Part shown: positions 33,611 to 41,003 of the stretch, in pieces
How positions within the stretch are numbered: position 1 is the first letter of the stretch
Layout of the letters: every line of letters begins with the position of its first letter
DNA from: Nesterenkonia sp. E16_10
Lineage (GTDB): Bacteria > Actinomycetota > Actinomycetes > Actinomycetales > Micrococcaceae
Direction of reading: 5' to 3'
Length of the DNA stretch: 64,000 bases
Assembly: GCF_017347085.1 (NCBI RefSeq)
Contig: NZ_JADPSA010000016.1
Coordinates: forward strand, 62,001-126,000
Position numbers and translations under genes: made by a program
Notes under the pieces: generated by a model
Database searches by the model: none
Seen by the model: the letters and a program-made list of their open reading frames with translations, nothing else
What the model was told of the DNA's origin: nothing

Positions 33611-34750
33611 ATGGGTGATCAGCAGCAGAAGATCGAAGCGCTGCGGGCTGCCATGACGAGCATCCAGGAGCGGGACCCGGACGCCCCGGTTCCCGACTTC
33701 CTGGTGGTGGACACCTCGGTGTCCGTCGCGCCGGCCGAGGTGACACCTGCTCGGGCCGAGTCCACCGGAGCCAGCTCGGTTCCGTCAGGCCCAGGAGCCG
33801 CCGCCGGCGCTGACTCCGAGCCTGCTGCTTCTGGGTCCGCGACCTCCGCCCCCGCCACCTCTGGGGGCGCTGGCGAATCTGGTGAGGATGAATCCACCGA
33901 CCCGGAGTTCCTGGATCCTGAATCTGACGCCCCGGATTTCGAAGATCTTGAATCCGGTGACCTCGAGTTCGTAGCCTCCGCCGAGGCGCGTCCCCTCATA
34001 GAGCCGGAGAAGCTCTCGGAGGATCCCGTCTCGTTCTCGGCGGGGGAGCCCGTCGGCACCGGGGTCCAGGCCGAGGCTCGGTCGGGGACCGGGGCTGGGA
34101 CCGAAGTGGAGACTGGGCCCGAGACTGGTGCGCGCGCGGCGTTGCCCGTCGAGGCGGAGGCTGAGTCGCCCGTCGACGAGGCGGAGGCTGAGTCACCCGT
34201 CGAGGCGGAGGCTGAACCCGCTGCGGAGGGAGTGGCCGCACTGCCTCCGGAGGAGCAGTACGAGAAGGCACGTGCGGTCGTGCTGCGCCGACTCACGGGA
34301 TCCCCTAAGTCGCGGCACCAGCTCGCCGTGGCGCTGAAGGAGAAGGAGTTCAGCCCAGAGGTGATCACCCGGGTGCTGGATCGGATGGAAGAGGTACATC
34401 TGGTCAATGACACCGATTTTGCCCAGACCTGGGTCAGGGGTCGTCACGAGCTGAAGAACCTCGGGAAGTCTGCGCTGCGCCGGGAACTGCGTGAAAAGGG
34501 CATCAGCGAGCTGGTGGCCCAGGAGGCGCTGGAGCAGATCAGCCCTGAGGATGAAGGTGCTGCGGCGCGCGAACTCGTCCGGCGCAAGCTCCAGGGCAGA
34601 CCCGTGCCCACCGGCCCCAGCCCGGAGGAGCGCGCCGAACGGGACAAGGTCACCCGCAGATTGGTCTCGATGCTGGCCCGCCGAGGCCACTCCCCAGGGG
34701 CGGCGTTCCAGATCGTCCGAGAAATGATCCAGGAGCACTCGGGCGAGTAG
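33611..34750 (+). CDS. recX: RecX with a long acidic N-terminal extension
   Basis: A regulator that inhibits or modulates RecA filaments. The RecX core is in the last 170 residues ([70 protein letters not shown]). About 210 residues precede it: an Ala/Ser/Glu/Pro/Asp-rich, presumably disordered region that ends in 27-bp-unit repeats encoding Ala-Glu-Ser-Pro-Val. Typical RecX proteins are 150-270 residues, so 379 is unusually long. GGAGG precedes the start. Its stop overlaps the miaB -10. Confidence 0.93.
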   Translation: MGDQQQKIEALRAAMTSIQERDPDAPVPDFLVVDTSVSVAPAEVTPARAESTGASSVPSGPGAAAGADSEPAASGSATSAPATSGGAGESGEDESTDPEFLDPESDAPDFEDLESGDLEFVASAEARPLIEPEKLSEDPVSFSAGEPVGTGVQAEARSGTGAGTEVETGPETGARAALPVEAEAESPVDEAEAESPVEAEAEPAAEGVAALPPEEQYEKARAVVLRRLTGSPKSRHQLAVALKEKEFSPEVITRVLDRMEEVHLVNDTDFAQTWVRGRHELKNLGKSALRRELREKGISELVAQEALEQISPEDEGAAARELVRRKLQGRPVPTGPSPEERAERDKVTRRLVSMLARRGHSPGAAFQIVREMIQEHSGE

Positions 34751-34753
34751 AAT
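34748..34753 (+). promoter_or_regulatory. -10 TAGAAT overlapping the recX stop, leaderless promoter of miaB
   Basis: The recX stop TAG is the first half of TAGAAT. ATG 34762 follows after 8 nt. Confidence 0.5.
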
Positions 34754-34761
34754 CCACTGCA

Positions 34762-36336
34762 ATGAGTGATGCACTGATGGACCGCGCCGAGACCACCGCA
34801 GCAGATCCCGACCGAGTCGAGGCCTCTGCCGCAGACGCGCATTCGGCGGCGACGCGCCGACGCACCTACGAGGTGCGCACCTTCGGGTGTCAGATGAACG
34901 TGCATGACTCCGAGCGGATGTCCGGGCTTCTCGAAGATGCCGGCTACGGCCCCGCGCAACCGGGTGCCACGGCGGACCTGGTGGTGTTCAACACCTGCGC
35001 GGTGCGCGAGAACGCGGACAACAAGCTCTACGGACATCTCGGGATGCTCCGCCAGACCAAGGCCGAGCACGAGGGCATGCAGATCGCCGTCGGCGGCTGT
35101 CTGGCACAGAAGGACCAGGAGACCGTCCAGAAGAAGGCTCCCTGGGTCGACGTCGTCTTCGGCACCCACAACATCGGCTCGCTGCCGACGCTGCTGGAAC
35201 GCTCCCGTCACAACGCCGAGGCCGAGATCGAGATCCTCGAATCCCTCGAGACCTTCCCCTCGACCCTGCCGACCAAACGCGAGTCCGTGCACTCCGGCTG
35301 GGTCTCCATCTCGGTGGGCTGCAACAACACCTGCACCTTCTGCATCGTGCCGGCGCTGCGCGGGAAGGAACGCGACCGTCGCCCCGGAGAGATCCTGGCC
35401 GAGGTCCGCGCGCTCGTCGCCGACGGTGCCGTGGAGGTCACGCTGCTGGGCCAGAACGTGAACACCTACGGCGTAGAGTTCGGCGACCGCGGTGCCTTCG
35501 CGAAGTTGCTGCGCGCCTGCGGAGAGATCGAAGGACTTGAACGTGTCCGGTTCACCAGCCCCCACCCGGCGTCGTTCACCGATGACGTCATCCACGCCAT
35601 GGCCGAGACGCCGAACGTCATGCCCCAGCTGCACATGCCCCTGCAGTCCGGTTCGGACAAGGTCCTCAAGGACATGCGCCGCTCCTACCGATCCAAGAAG
35701 TTCCTCGGGATCCTGGAGAAGGTGCGCGAGTCCATGCCGGAGGCCGCGGTGACCACCGACATCATCGTCGGCTTCCCAGGGGAGACCGAGGCCGACTTCG
35801 CTGACACCATGCGGGTGGTGGAGGCCTCCCGTTTCGCCTCGGCCTACACCTTCCAGTACTCACCCCGCCCCGGCACCCCGGCAGCCACCATGGAGGATCA
35901 GATCCCCAAGGCGGTCGTGCAGGAACGGTTCGAGCGTCTGTGCGCCCTGCAGGACCGCATCGGCGCCGAAGAGAACGCCAAACTCGTCGGCAGCTCCCAG
36001 GAGCTGCTGGTCACGGCCGACTCCGGGACGAGATCCCGCGAGACCGGACGACTCAGCGGGCGGTCGCGGGACAACCGACTGGTGCATTTCACCGTGCCCG
36101 CCGGAGCCAGCTCTCCGCGTCCCGGGGACTTCGTCACGGTCACCATCACCGAGGCCGCCGGGTTCCACCTGCTCGCGGATCCGGCAGGGCCGGGAGACTA
36201 CCGACTTCGCCGCTCACCCGCCGGGGAGGCCTGGGACCGCTGGCAGGCGGACTCCTGCGGAGTGGGCACCACGCAGGTGGGCGGACCCACCCCGGCGGTC
36301 TCCCTCGGCATGCCGACCCTGCGTCCCGCCTCCTGA
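34762..36336 (+). CDS. miaB: tRNA-2-methylthio-N6-dimethylallyladenosine synthase
   Basis: A 524-residue radical-SAM methylthiotransferase that modifies i6A37 of tRNAs. The N-terminal UPF0004 domain has three cluster cysteines ([21 protein letters not shown]). The radical SAM motif CNNTCTFC is near residue 187. A C-terminal TRAM domain follows ([12 protein letters not shown] to FVTVTITEA). It acts on the product of MiaA, whose gene overlaps it (TGATG). The C-terminal tail of about 60 residues after TRAM is longer than usual. Confidence 0.96.
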   Translation: MSDALMDRAETTAADPDRVEASAADAHSAATRRRTYEVRTFGCQMNVHDSERMSGLLEDAGYGPAQPGATADLVVFNTCAVRENADNKLYGHLGMLRQTKAEHEGMQIAVGGCLAQKDQETVQKKAPWVDVVFGTHNIGSLPTLLERSRHNAEAEIEILESLETFPSTLPTKRESVHSGWVSISVGCNNTCTFCIVPALRGKERDRRPGEILAEVRALVADGAVEVTLLGQNVNTYGVEFGDRGAFAKLLRACGEIEGLERVRFTSPHPASFTDDVIHAMAETPNVMPQLHMPLQSGSDKVLKDMRRSYRSKKFLGILEKVRESMPEAAVTTDIIVGFPGETEADFADTMRVVEASRFASAYTFQYSPRPGTPAATMEDQIPKAVVQERFERLCALQDRIGAEENAKLVGSSQELLVTADSGTRSRETGRLSGRSRDNRLVHFTVPAGASSPRPGDFVTVTITEAAGFHLLADPAGPGDYRLRRSPAGEAWDRWQADSCGVGTTQVGGPTPAVSLGMPTLRPAS

Positions 36337-37307
36337 TGAGCGCTGCTGAGCTCGCGCCGCTGACCACCACGGAGGACTCTGCAGCCGCAGCGCCCACGGC
36401 CCCGCTGATCGTCCTGGTCGGCCCCACCGCCTCCGGAAAATCCGCCTTGGGCATCGAGCTGGCAGAGCGGCTCGACGGGGAGATCATCAACGCCGATTCC
36501 ATGCAGCTCTACCAGGGAATGGACATCGGCACCGCAAAGATCACGCCGGACGAGGCTGGGGCCGTGCCGCACCACCTGCTGGACGTCCTCGACGTGACCC
36601 GGGAGGCCTCGGTCGCGGACTTCCAGGAACAGGCGCGCCAGGTCATCGGTGAGATCAGGGCCCGTGGCAAGACCCCGATCATGGTCGGAGGCTCGGGGCT
36701 CTACGTGCGCGCCGTGATCGACGTCATTGAGTTCCCACCCACCGACCCGGAGCTGCGCAGCCGCCTGACCCGGCGACTCGAGGAGGAGGGCGCGGCGCCG
36801 CTGCGTCTGGAGCTGCGCGACCTGGACCCTGAATCCGCCGCGGTCATCAAGGATGACCGTCGCCTGATCCGCGCCCTGGAGGTGGTGCTGCTGACCGGAC
36901 GGACCTTCTCCTCGTTCATGCCGCAGCGAATCCACGAACCCAGCCTGGAACCGGTGGTGCAGCTCGGACTCGACGTGGACCGGTCCCTGCTCCACCAGCG
37001 CATCGCCCACCGTGTGCAGCGCATGGCCGAACAGGGTCTGCTCGAGGAGGTGCGCCAGCTCGACGACGCCGGGCTGCGCCGCGGACGCACCGCACCTCGG
37101 GCCATCGGATACCAGCAGTTCCTTCAGGTCCTCGACGAGGAGCTCACCCTGGCCGAGGCGATCGAATCCACCACGACGGCCACCCGCAGGTTCGCCCGCC
37201 GGCAAGAGACCTGGTTCCGTGCCGACCCCCGCGTGACCTGGTTGCACGCGCCCTCCGAAGACCTCTGCGGGCAGGCCCTGGAAGCGATACGGCAAGCCCA
37301 GCGTTGA
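36336..37307 (+). CDS. miaA: tRNA dimethylallyltransferase
   Basis: A 323-residue enzyme that transfers the dimethylallyl group to A37 of tRNA. The P-loop GPTASGKSALGIELAERL (about residues 28-45), the following NADSMQLYQGMDIGTAK, GGSGLYVRAVI and RAIGYQQF are present. The ATG overlaps the miaB stop. Works immediately before MiaB. Confidence 0.96.
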   Translation: MSAAELAPLTTTEDSAAAAPTAPLIVLVGPTASGKSALGIELAERLDGEIINADSMQLYQGMDIGTAKITPDEAGAVPHHLLDVLDVTREASVADFQEQARQVIGEIRARGKTPIMVGGSGLYVRAVIDVIEFPPTDPELRSRLTRRLEEEGAAPLRLELRDLDPESAAVIKDDRRLIRALEVVLLTGRTFSSFMPQRIHEPSLEPVVQLGLDVDRSLLHQRIAHRVQRMAEQGLLEEVRQLDDAGLRRGRTAPRAIGYQQFLQVLDEELTLAEAIESTTTATRRFARRQETWFRADPRVTWLHAPSEDLCGQALEAIRQAQR

Positions 37308-37387
37308 ACACCTCAGCAGCAGATACCCGTCCCAGCAGCACCGAATCCCAGCAGCAGCGCACCGACGCAGCAACGAAGGAGAACCGC

Positions 37388-38362
37388 GTGGCCCATCACC
37401 TCACCGGCCTGGAGGCCCTGCGCGGCACCGCAGTCACCAAGGCTCACGCCACCGGCAACGACTTCGTCATGATCGCGGACCCCAAGGGAGAACACACGCT
37501 CGAGGCACACCAGGTCGCCGCGCTCTGCGACCGGCACCTCGGCATCGGCGGCGACGGGCTCATCCGGGCGGTCCCCGCGCATCGGGTGGCCGGCGACGCC
37601 ATGGTCTCCCGACTGCTCGCCGAGGACCCCGAGCTGAGCAGCACCGACGAGGCTCCGCTGTGGTTCATGGACTACCGGAACTCCGACGGCTCGGTGTCCG
37701 AGATGTGCGGCAACGGCGTGCGCGCCTTCGCGCACTTCCTGATCCATCAGGACCTGGTGCAGCTCCTCGAGGGTCAGCAGCTGCCGGTCCTGACCCGCGC
37801 CGGGCTGCGCAGCGTGCGCAAGGTGCCCGAGGGTTACGCGATCGGCATGGGCGTATGGTCCTTCCTCGACCCCGACCAGGCCGCCACCAACGCCTCTGAC
37901 GCGCTGGTGATCGCCGCCGGACTGGAGGAGCCCCGGCCAGCCCTGAGCATCTCGATGGGCAATCCACACACCGTCGTCGCCCTCGGAGACGAGACCACGC
38001 TGCAGGACCTCAACCTCCACGAGGCGCCCAAGGTGGACCCGCTTCCACCCGCGGGGACCAACGTGGAGTTCGTGGTCCCCGCCGAACCGCTGGTCACCCC
38101 GGATGCGGACGGTCAGGCCGTGGGGCGGGTGCGTATGCGCGTACACGAACGCGGGGTCGGGGAGACCATGTCCTGTGGGACCGGCGCCTGCGCCGCGGCC
38201 GCTGCGGTCCGGGTCTGGGCCGCAGATGACACGGTGAACCTCTGGAAGGTCGACGTCCCCGGCGGACAGGTCACCGTCCGGTTCACCGCCCGTGAGGACG
38301 GGGCCGAGGATGTGGAGCTCTCAGGGCCGGCTCAGCTGGTGCTGACCGGGACCCTCACCTGA
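37388..38362 (+). CDS. dapF: Diaminopimelate epimerase
   Basis: A 324-residue cofactor-independent epimerase converting LL- to meso-DAP for lysine and peptidoglycan. Both catalytic cysteines are visible (EMCGNGVRAF and MSCGTGACAAA), along with HATGNDFVMI near the N-terminus. GTG 37388 is chosen because AAGGAG lies 6 nt upstream. The frame extends back to a TTG overlapping the miaA stop (37304), but that stretch is CAG-rich low complexity. Confidence 0.94.
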   Translation: MAHHLTGLEALRGTAVTKAHATGNDFVMIADPKGEHTLEAHQVAALCDRHLGIGGDGLIRAVPAHRVAGDAMVSRLLAEDPELSSTDEAPLWFMDYRNSDGSVSEMCGNGVRAFAHFLIHQDLVQLLEGQQLPVLTRAGLRSVRKVPEGYAIGMGVWSFLDPDQAATNASDALVIAAGLEEPRPALSISMGNPHTVVALGDETTLQDLNLHEAPKVDPLPPAGTNVEFVVPAEPLVTPDADGQAVGRVRMRVHERGVGETMSCGTGACAAAAAVRVWAADDTVNLWKVDVPGGQVTVRFTAREDGAEDVELSGPAQLVLTGTLT

Positions 38363-38377
38363 ACAGGCGCGCCTTCC

Positions 38378-38396
38378 GCTCACCAGGTCGGTGAGC
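38378..38396. terminator. Hairpin between convergent dapF and the methyltransferase gene
   Basis: GCTCACC/GGTGAGC (7 bp, 5-nt loop) is nested inside an outer CTTCC/GGAAG pairing, in the 74-bp gap between two convergent genes. Likely bidirectional terminator. Confidence 0.5.
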
Positions 38397-38436
38397 TGGC
38401 GTCCCCGGAAGGGCGATGAGCTGACAAGCCCTGCAC

Positions 38437-39054
38437 TCAGCTGCGGGTGATCCGCAGCAGCCGAAAGCCCTTCGCGGTCTCGGCGCGCCCGCTCCGGAAC
38501 TCTCCGGCGACGCCGGCGAGCATCGTGGAGATCCAGGACAGCAGCGAGTCTGCCCCGAGGTTCTTCTGGACCACCAGCCAGGCCTCGCCCCCGGAGCTCA
38601 GCCGCGGCAGCCAGTGCTCCAAGATCCCGTGAAGCACCTCCTTGCCCACACGGATCGGAGGATTGGACCAGATGGTGTCGAACTCGATGTCCTGGGGCAC
38701 CTCCTCGGGCGCCAGCACCCGCAGGTTGCTCAGGCCCAGCGCCGCCGCGTTCTCCGCACACAGGATGCGAGAACGTTCATTGACGTCCACCGCCCAGACC
38801 GTGGCTTCCGGAGAGCGCATCGCGAGAGTCAGCGCCAACGGACCCCAGCCACATCCGATGTCGAGCAGGTGGCCCTGGGCGGCCGGATCCGGAGCATGCT
38901 TGAGCAGCACGGCCGTGCCCTTGTCCACGCCATCGGGGGAGAAGATCCCCCCGGCGGTGGACACGGAGACCTCGCTGCCGCCCAGGGTGACGCTCATGGA
39001 TCGGCGGGTGAAGGGCCCCTCGGGGGAGGCGGAGAAATAATGCTGGGAGTTCAC
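38437..39054 (-). CDS. RsmC-like class I SAM methyltransferase (MTS domain)
   Basis: A methyltransferase of about 205 residues. SAM motif I is LLDIGCGWGPLALTLA, the acidic end of strand 2 is WAVDVNER, and the catalytic NPPI motif lies in DTIWSNPPIRVGKEVLH. NPP[FYI] and the MTS layout match the RsmC/RlmG group of 16S/23S rRNA guanine-N2 methyltransferases, in the single-domain form. GTG 39054 is chosen because a TACGAT -10 lies 7 nt upstream (leaderless) and the residues before it look non-coding. Confidence 0.88.
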   Translation of the reverse strand: MNSQHYFSASPEGPFTRRSMSVTLGGSEVSVSTAGGIFSPDGVDKGTAVLLKHAPDPAAQGHLLDIGCGWGPLALTLAMRSPEATVWAVDVNERSRILCAENAAALGLSNLRVLAPEEVPQDIEFDTIWSNPPIRVGKEVLHGILEHWLPRLSSGGEAWLVVQKNLGADSLLSWISTMLAGVAGEFRSGRAETAKGFRLLRITRS

Positions 39055-39061
39055 AGGGTGA

Positions 39062-39074
39062 ATCGTAGTAGACT
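39062..39074. promoter_or_regulatory. Back-to-back divergent -10 elements (methyltransferase and hflX leader ORF)
   Basis: On the minus strand TACGAT (39067-39062) is 7 nt from GTG 39054. On the plus strand TAGACT (39069-39074) is 7 nt from ATG 39082. A single base separates the hexamers, so each promoter's -35 region lies over the other gene's start. Confidence 0.5.
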
Positions 39075-39081
39075 CATGCGC

Positions 39082-39120
39082 ATGTGGATTCACCTGACGT
39101 ACTCCCGCCCGCGCGGTTGA
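39082..39120 (+). CDS. Putative leaderless 12-residue leader peptide upstream of hflX
   Basis: A 12-codon ORF (MWIHLTYSRPRG) whose ATG lies 7 nt after TAGACT. Two other genes in the window (the MarR gene and moeA) have the same hexamer at the same spacing. Arg-Pro-Arg near the end matches the Arg/Lys-X-Arg/Lys pattern known for macrolide-dependent ribosome arrest. It lies 257 nt upstream of hflX, with hairpins in between. Existence as a translated peptide is inferred from position and promoter; a chance ORF is possible. Confidence 0.4.
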   Translation: MWIHLTYSRPRG

Positions 39121-39139
39121 GTCACCCCTTCGCCATCTG

Positions 39140-39158
39140 GTCGGCTCGCTGAGCCGGC
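39140..39158 (+). other. Hairpin 1 in the hflX leader
   Basis: An 8-bp stem (39140-39147 with 39151-39158, one G-T) with a 3-nt loop, 19 nt after the small ORF stop. Confidence 0.5.
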
Positions 39159-39202
39159 AGTGCCGTTCGACGCCGACGCCGCGCGTCCGCCGGACTGCGC
39201 CG

Positions 39203-39229
39203 TCTCGGATCCCTCCTGCGGATCCGGGA
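39203..39229 (+). terminator. Hairpin 2 in the hflX leader, possible attenuator
   Basis: A 10-bp stem (39203-39212 with 39220-39229, one T-G) around a 7-nt loop CTCCTGC. No T tract follows. It lies between the small ORF and the proximal hflX promoter. Confidence 0.45.
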
Positions 39230-39298
39230 ACTGGCCGAACGGACACCATCCACACCCCCGGACAAGTCCCGCCCGATCTCCAGAGCCGCCCCGCACAC

Positions 39299-39327
39299 TT
39301 AACCGTGTCCAGGGTCGAACGTAGGAT
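39299..39327 (+). promoter_or_regulatory. Proximal hflX promoter
   Basis: TTAACC (39299-39304), a 17-nt spacer and TAGGAT (39322-39327). Transcripts from here would have a leader of about 45 nt containing a GGGCCAG/CTGGTCC hairpin (39346-39352 with 39361-39367) just before the AAGGAG ribosome site. Confidence 0.5.
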
Positions 39328-39377
39328 GGAGATCCACGACGGGCAGGGCCAGCCCGAAAACTGGTCCTAAGGAGATC

Positions 39378-41003
39378 ATGACCAAGCAGAAGCACACGCC
39401 CGCACCTTCCGGGGAGACCCCGGAGGACGCCACGACGCCGGCCGCCGAGCAGTCCTCCGTCGATGCGACCATCGAACGGATCCTCGCCGCTGATCGCGCA
39501 CGCGAAGACGCGCCGAAACGGACCACCCGCTTCGAGGCTGACTCGAGCTTCAAACGCCGCGGCATCCTGGGCGAACAGGCCCGCGAGATCGCCGGTGAGA
39601 CCGCGCACTCCGAGTCCGACGGCGAGCAGTTCGAGCTCATGGAACGCCGCTCGCTGCGCCGCGTCGATGGGCTCTCCACCGAGCTCGAGGATGTCTCCGA
39701 AGTCGAGTACCGGCAGCTGCGCCTGGAGCGCGTGGTGCTCGCCGGGCTCTGGGGCGAGGGAACCGTCGCCGAGGCAGAGTATTCGCTGCGCGAGCTCTCC
39801 GCCCTCGCGGAGACCGCGGGCTCCACGGTGCTCGACGGCTTCCTGCAGCGCCGTGCCAAGCCCGATCCGGGCACCTTCTTCGGCTCCGGCAAGGCCGAGG
39901 AGATCCGCGTGGCCGTGGCCGACCTCGGTGCCGACACCGTCGTGGTGGACTCCGAGCTCGCCCCCTCCCAGCGCCGTGGCCTCGAGGACATCGTCAAGGT
40001 CAAGGTCATCGACCGCACCGGGCTGATCCTGGACATCTTCGCCCAGCACGCGAAGTCTCGGGAAGGCAAGGCCCAGGTGGAGCTGGCCCAGATGGAGTAC
40101 ATGCTTCCCCGGCTGCGCGGCTGGGGCGAATCGCTCTCCCGGCAGGCCGGCGGCCAGGTCGGCGGCGCGAGCGCCGGCATCGGATCCCGCGGTCCCGGTG
40201 AGACCAAGATCGAGCTCGATCGGCGCCGGATCAACGCGCGCATGGCGAAGCTGCGCAAGGACATCGCGGCGATGAAGCCGGCCCGCGATGCCAAGCGGGC
40301 CAACCGCAAGCGCAATGCCGTGCCCTCCGTCGCGATCGCCGGGTACACCAACGCGGGCAAGTCCTCGCTGTTGAACCGGCTCACCGACGCCGGGGTCCTG
40401 GTGGAGAACGCCCTGTTCGCCACCCTCGACCCCACCACCCGTAAGGCCGTCACTCCCGATGGGATCGGCTACACGCTTTCGGACACCGTCGGCTTCGTCC
40501 GGCAGCTGCCCACGCAGCTGATCGAAGCCTTCCGCTCGACCCTGGAGGAGGTCGCTGATGCCGACCTCATCCTGCACGTGGTCGACGCGTCGCACCCCGA
40601 GCCCGAGAGCCAGATCAGCGCGGTGCGCACCGTGCTCGCCGAAGTGGACGCCCACGAGGTCGATGAGGTCATCGTGCTCAACAAGGCCGACGTCGCCGAC
40701 TGGGACGTGGTGGAACGCATTCGTCGTCGTGAACCGCACACCATCGTGGTCTCGGCCCACTCCGGGCAGGGGATCGAGGAGCTGCGCGAACTGATCAGCA
40801 GCTCCATCCCGCGGCCCAGCGTCCCACTGGAGCTGATGGTGCCCTACGCCCAGGGCGACATCGTCTCCCGGCTCCACGCCGAGGACGCCGAGATCCTCTC
40901 CACCGAGTATCAGGAGGAGGGCACCCTGCTGAAGGTGCTGGTCCGCCGAGAACTGGTGGGAGATCTCGCCGAATTCCAGGTCAAGGCAGAGCCGACGCCT
41001 TGA
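39378..41003 (+). CDS. hflX: GTPase HflX
   Basis: A 541-residue ribosome-associated GTPase that splits stalled or hibernating ribosomes; homologues contribute to macrolide/lincosamide tolerance. The N-terminal HflX domain (about residues 105-300, with FFGSGKAEEIR and GAGETKIE-type GPGETKIELDRRRI) is followed by the G domain: G1 GYTNAGKSSLLNRL near residue 320, then DTVGFVRQLP and NKADV. An acidic N-terminal extension of about 100 residues is present. TTGA overlap joins it to dinG. Confidence 0.95.
   Translation: MTKQKHTPAPSGETPEDATTPAAEQSSVDATIERILAADRAREDAPKRTTRFEADSSFKRRGILGEQAREIAGETAHSESDGEQFELMERRSLRRVDGLSTELEDVSEVEYRQLRLERVVLAGLWGEGTVAEAEYSLRELSALAETAGSTVLDGFLQRRAKPDPGTFFGSGKAEEIRVAVADLGADTVVVDSELAPSQRRGLEDIVKVKVIDRTGLILDIFAQHAKSREGKAQVELAQMEYMLPRLRGWGESLSRQAGGQVGGASAGIGSRGPGETKIELDRRRINARMAKLRKDIAAMKPARDAKRANRKRNAVPSVAIAGYTNAGKSSLLNRLTDAGVLVENALFATLDPTTRKAVTPDGIGYTLSDTVGFVRQLPTQLIEAFRSTLEEVADADLILHVVDASHPEPESQISAVRTVLAEVDAHEVDEVIVLNKADVADWDVVERIRRREPHTIVVSAHSGQGIEELRELISSSIPRPSVPLELMVPYAQGDIVSRLHAEDAEILSTEYQEEGTLLKVLVRRELVGDLAEFQVKAEPTP

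Noticed and set aside
37304-37387. Earlier TTG start for dapF overlapping the miaA stop
   Set aside because: The stretch is CAG-repeat low complexity and the GTG at 37388 has a perfect AAGGAG site.
39090-40877. A 595-codon open frame on the minus strand opposite hflX
   Set aside because: Shadow of the hflX GTPase frame; no family recognised.
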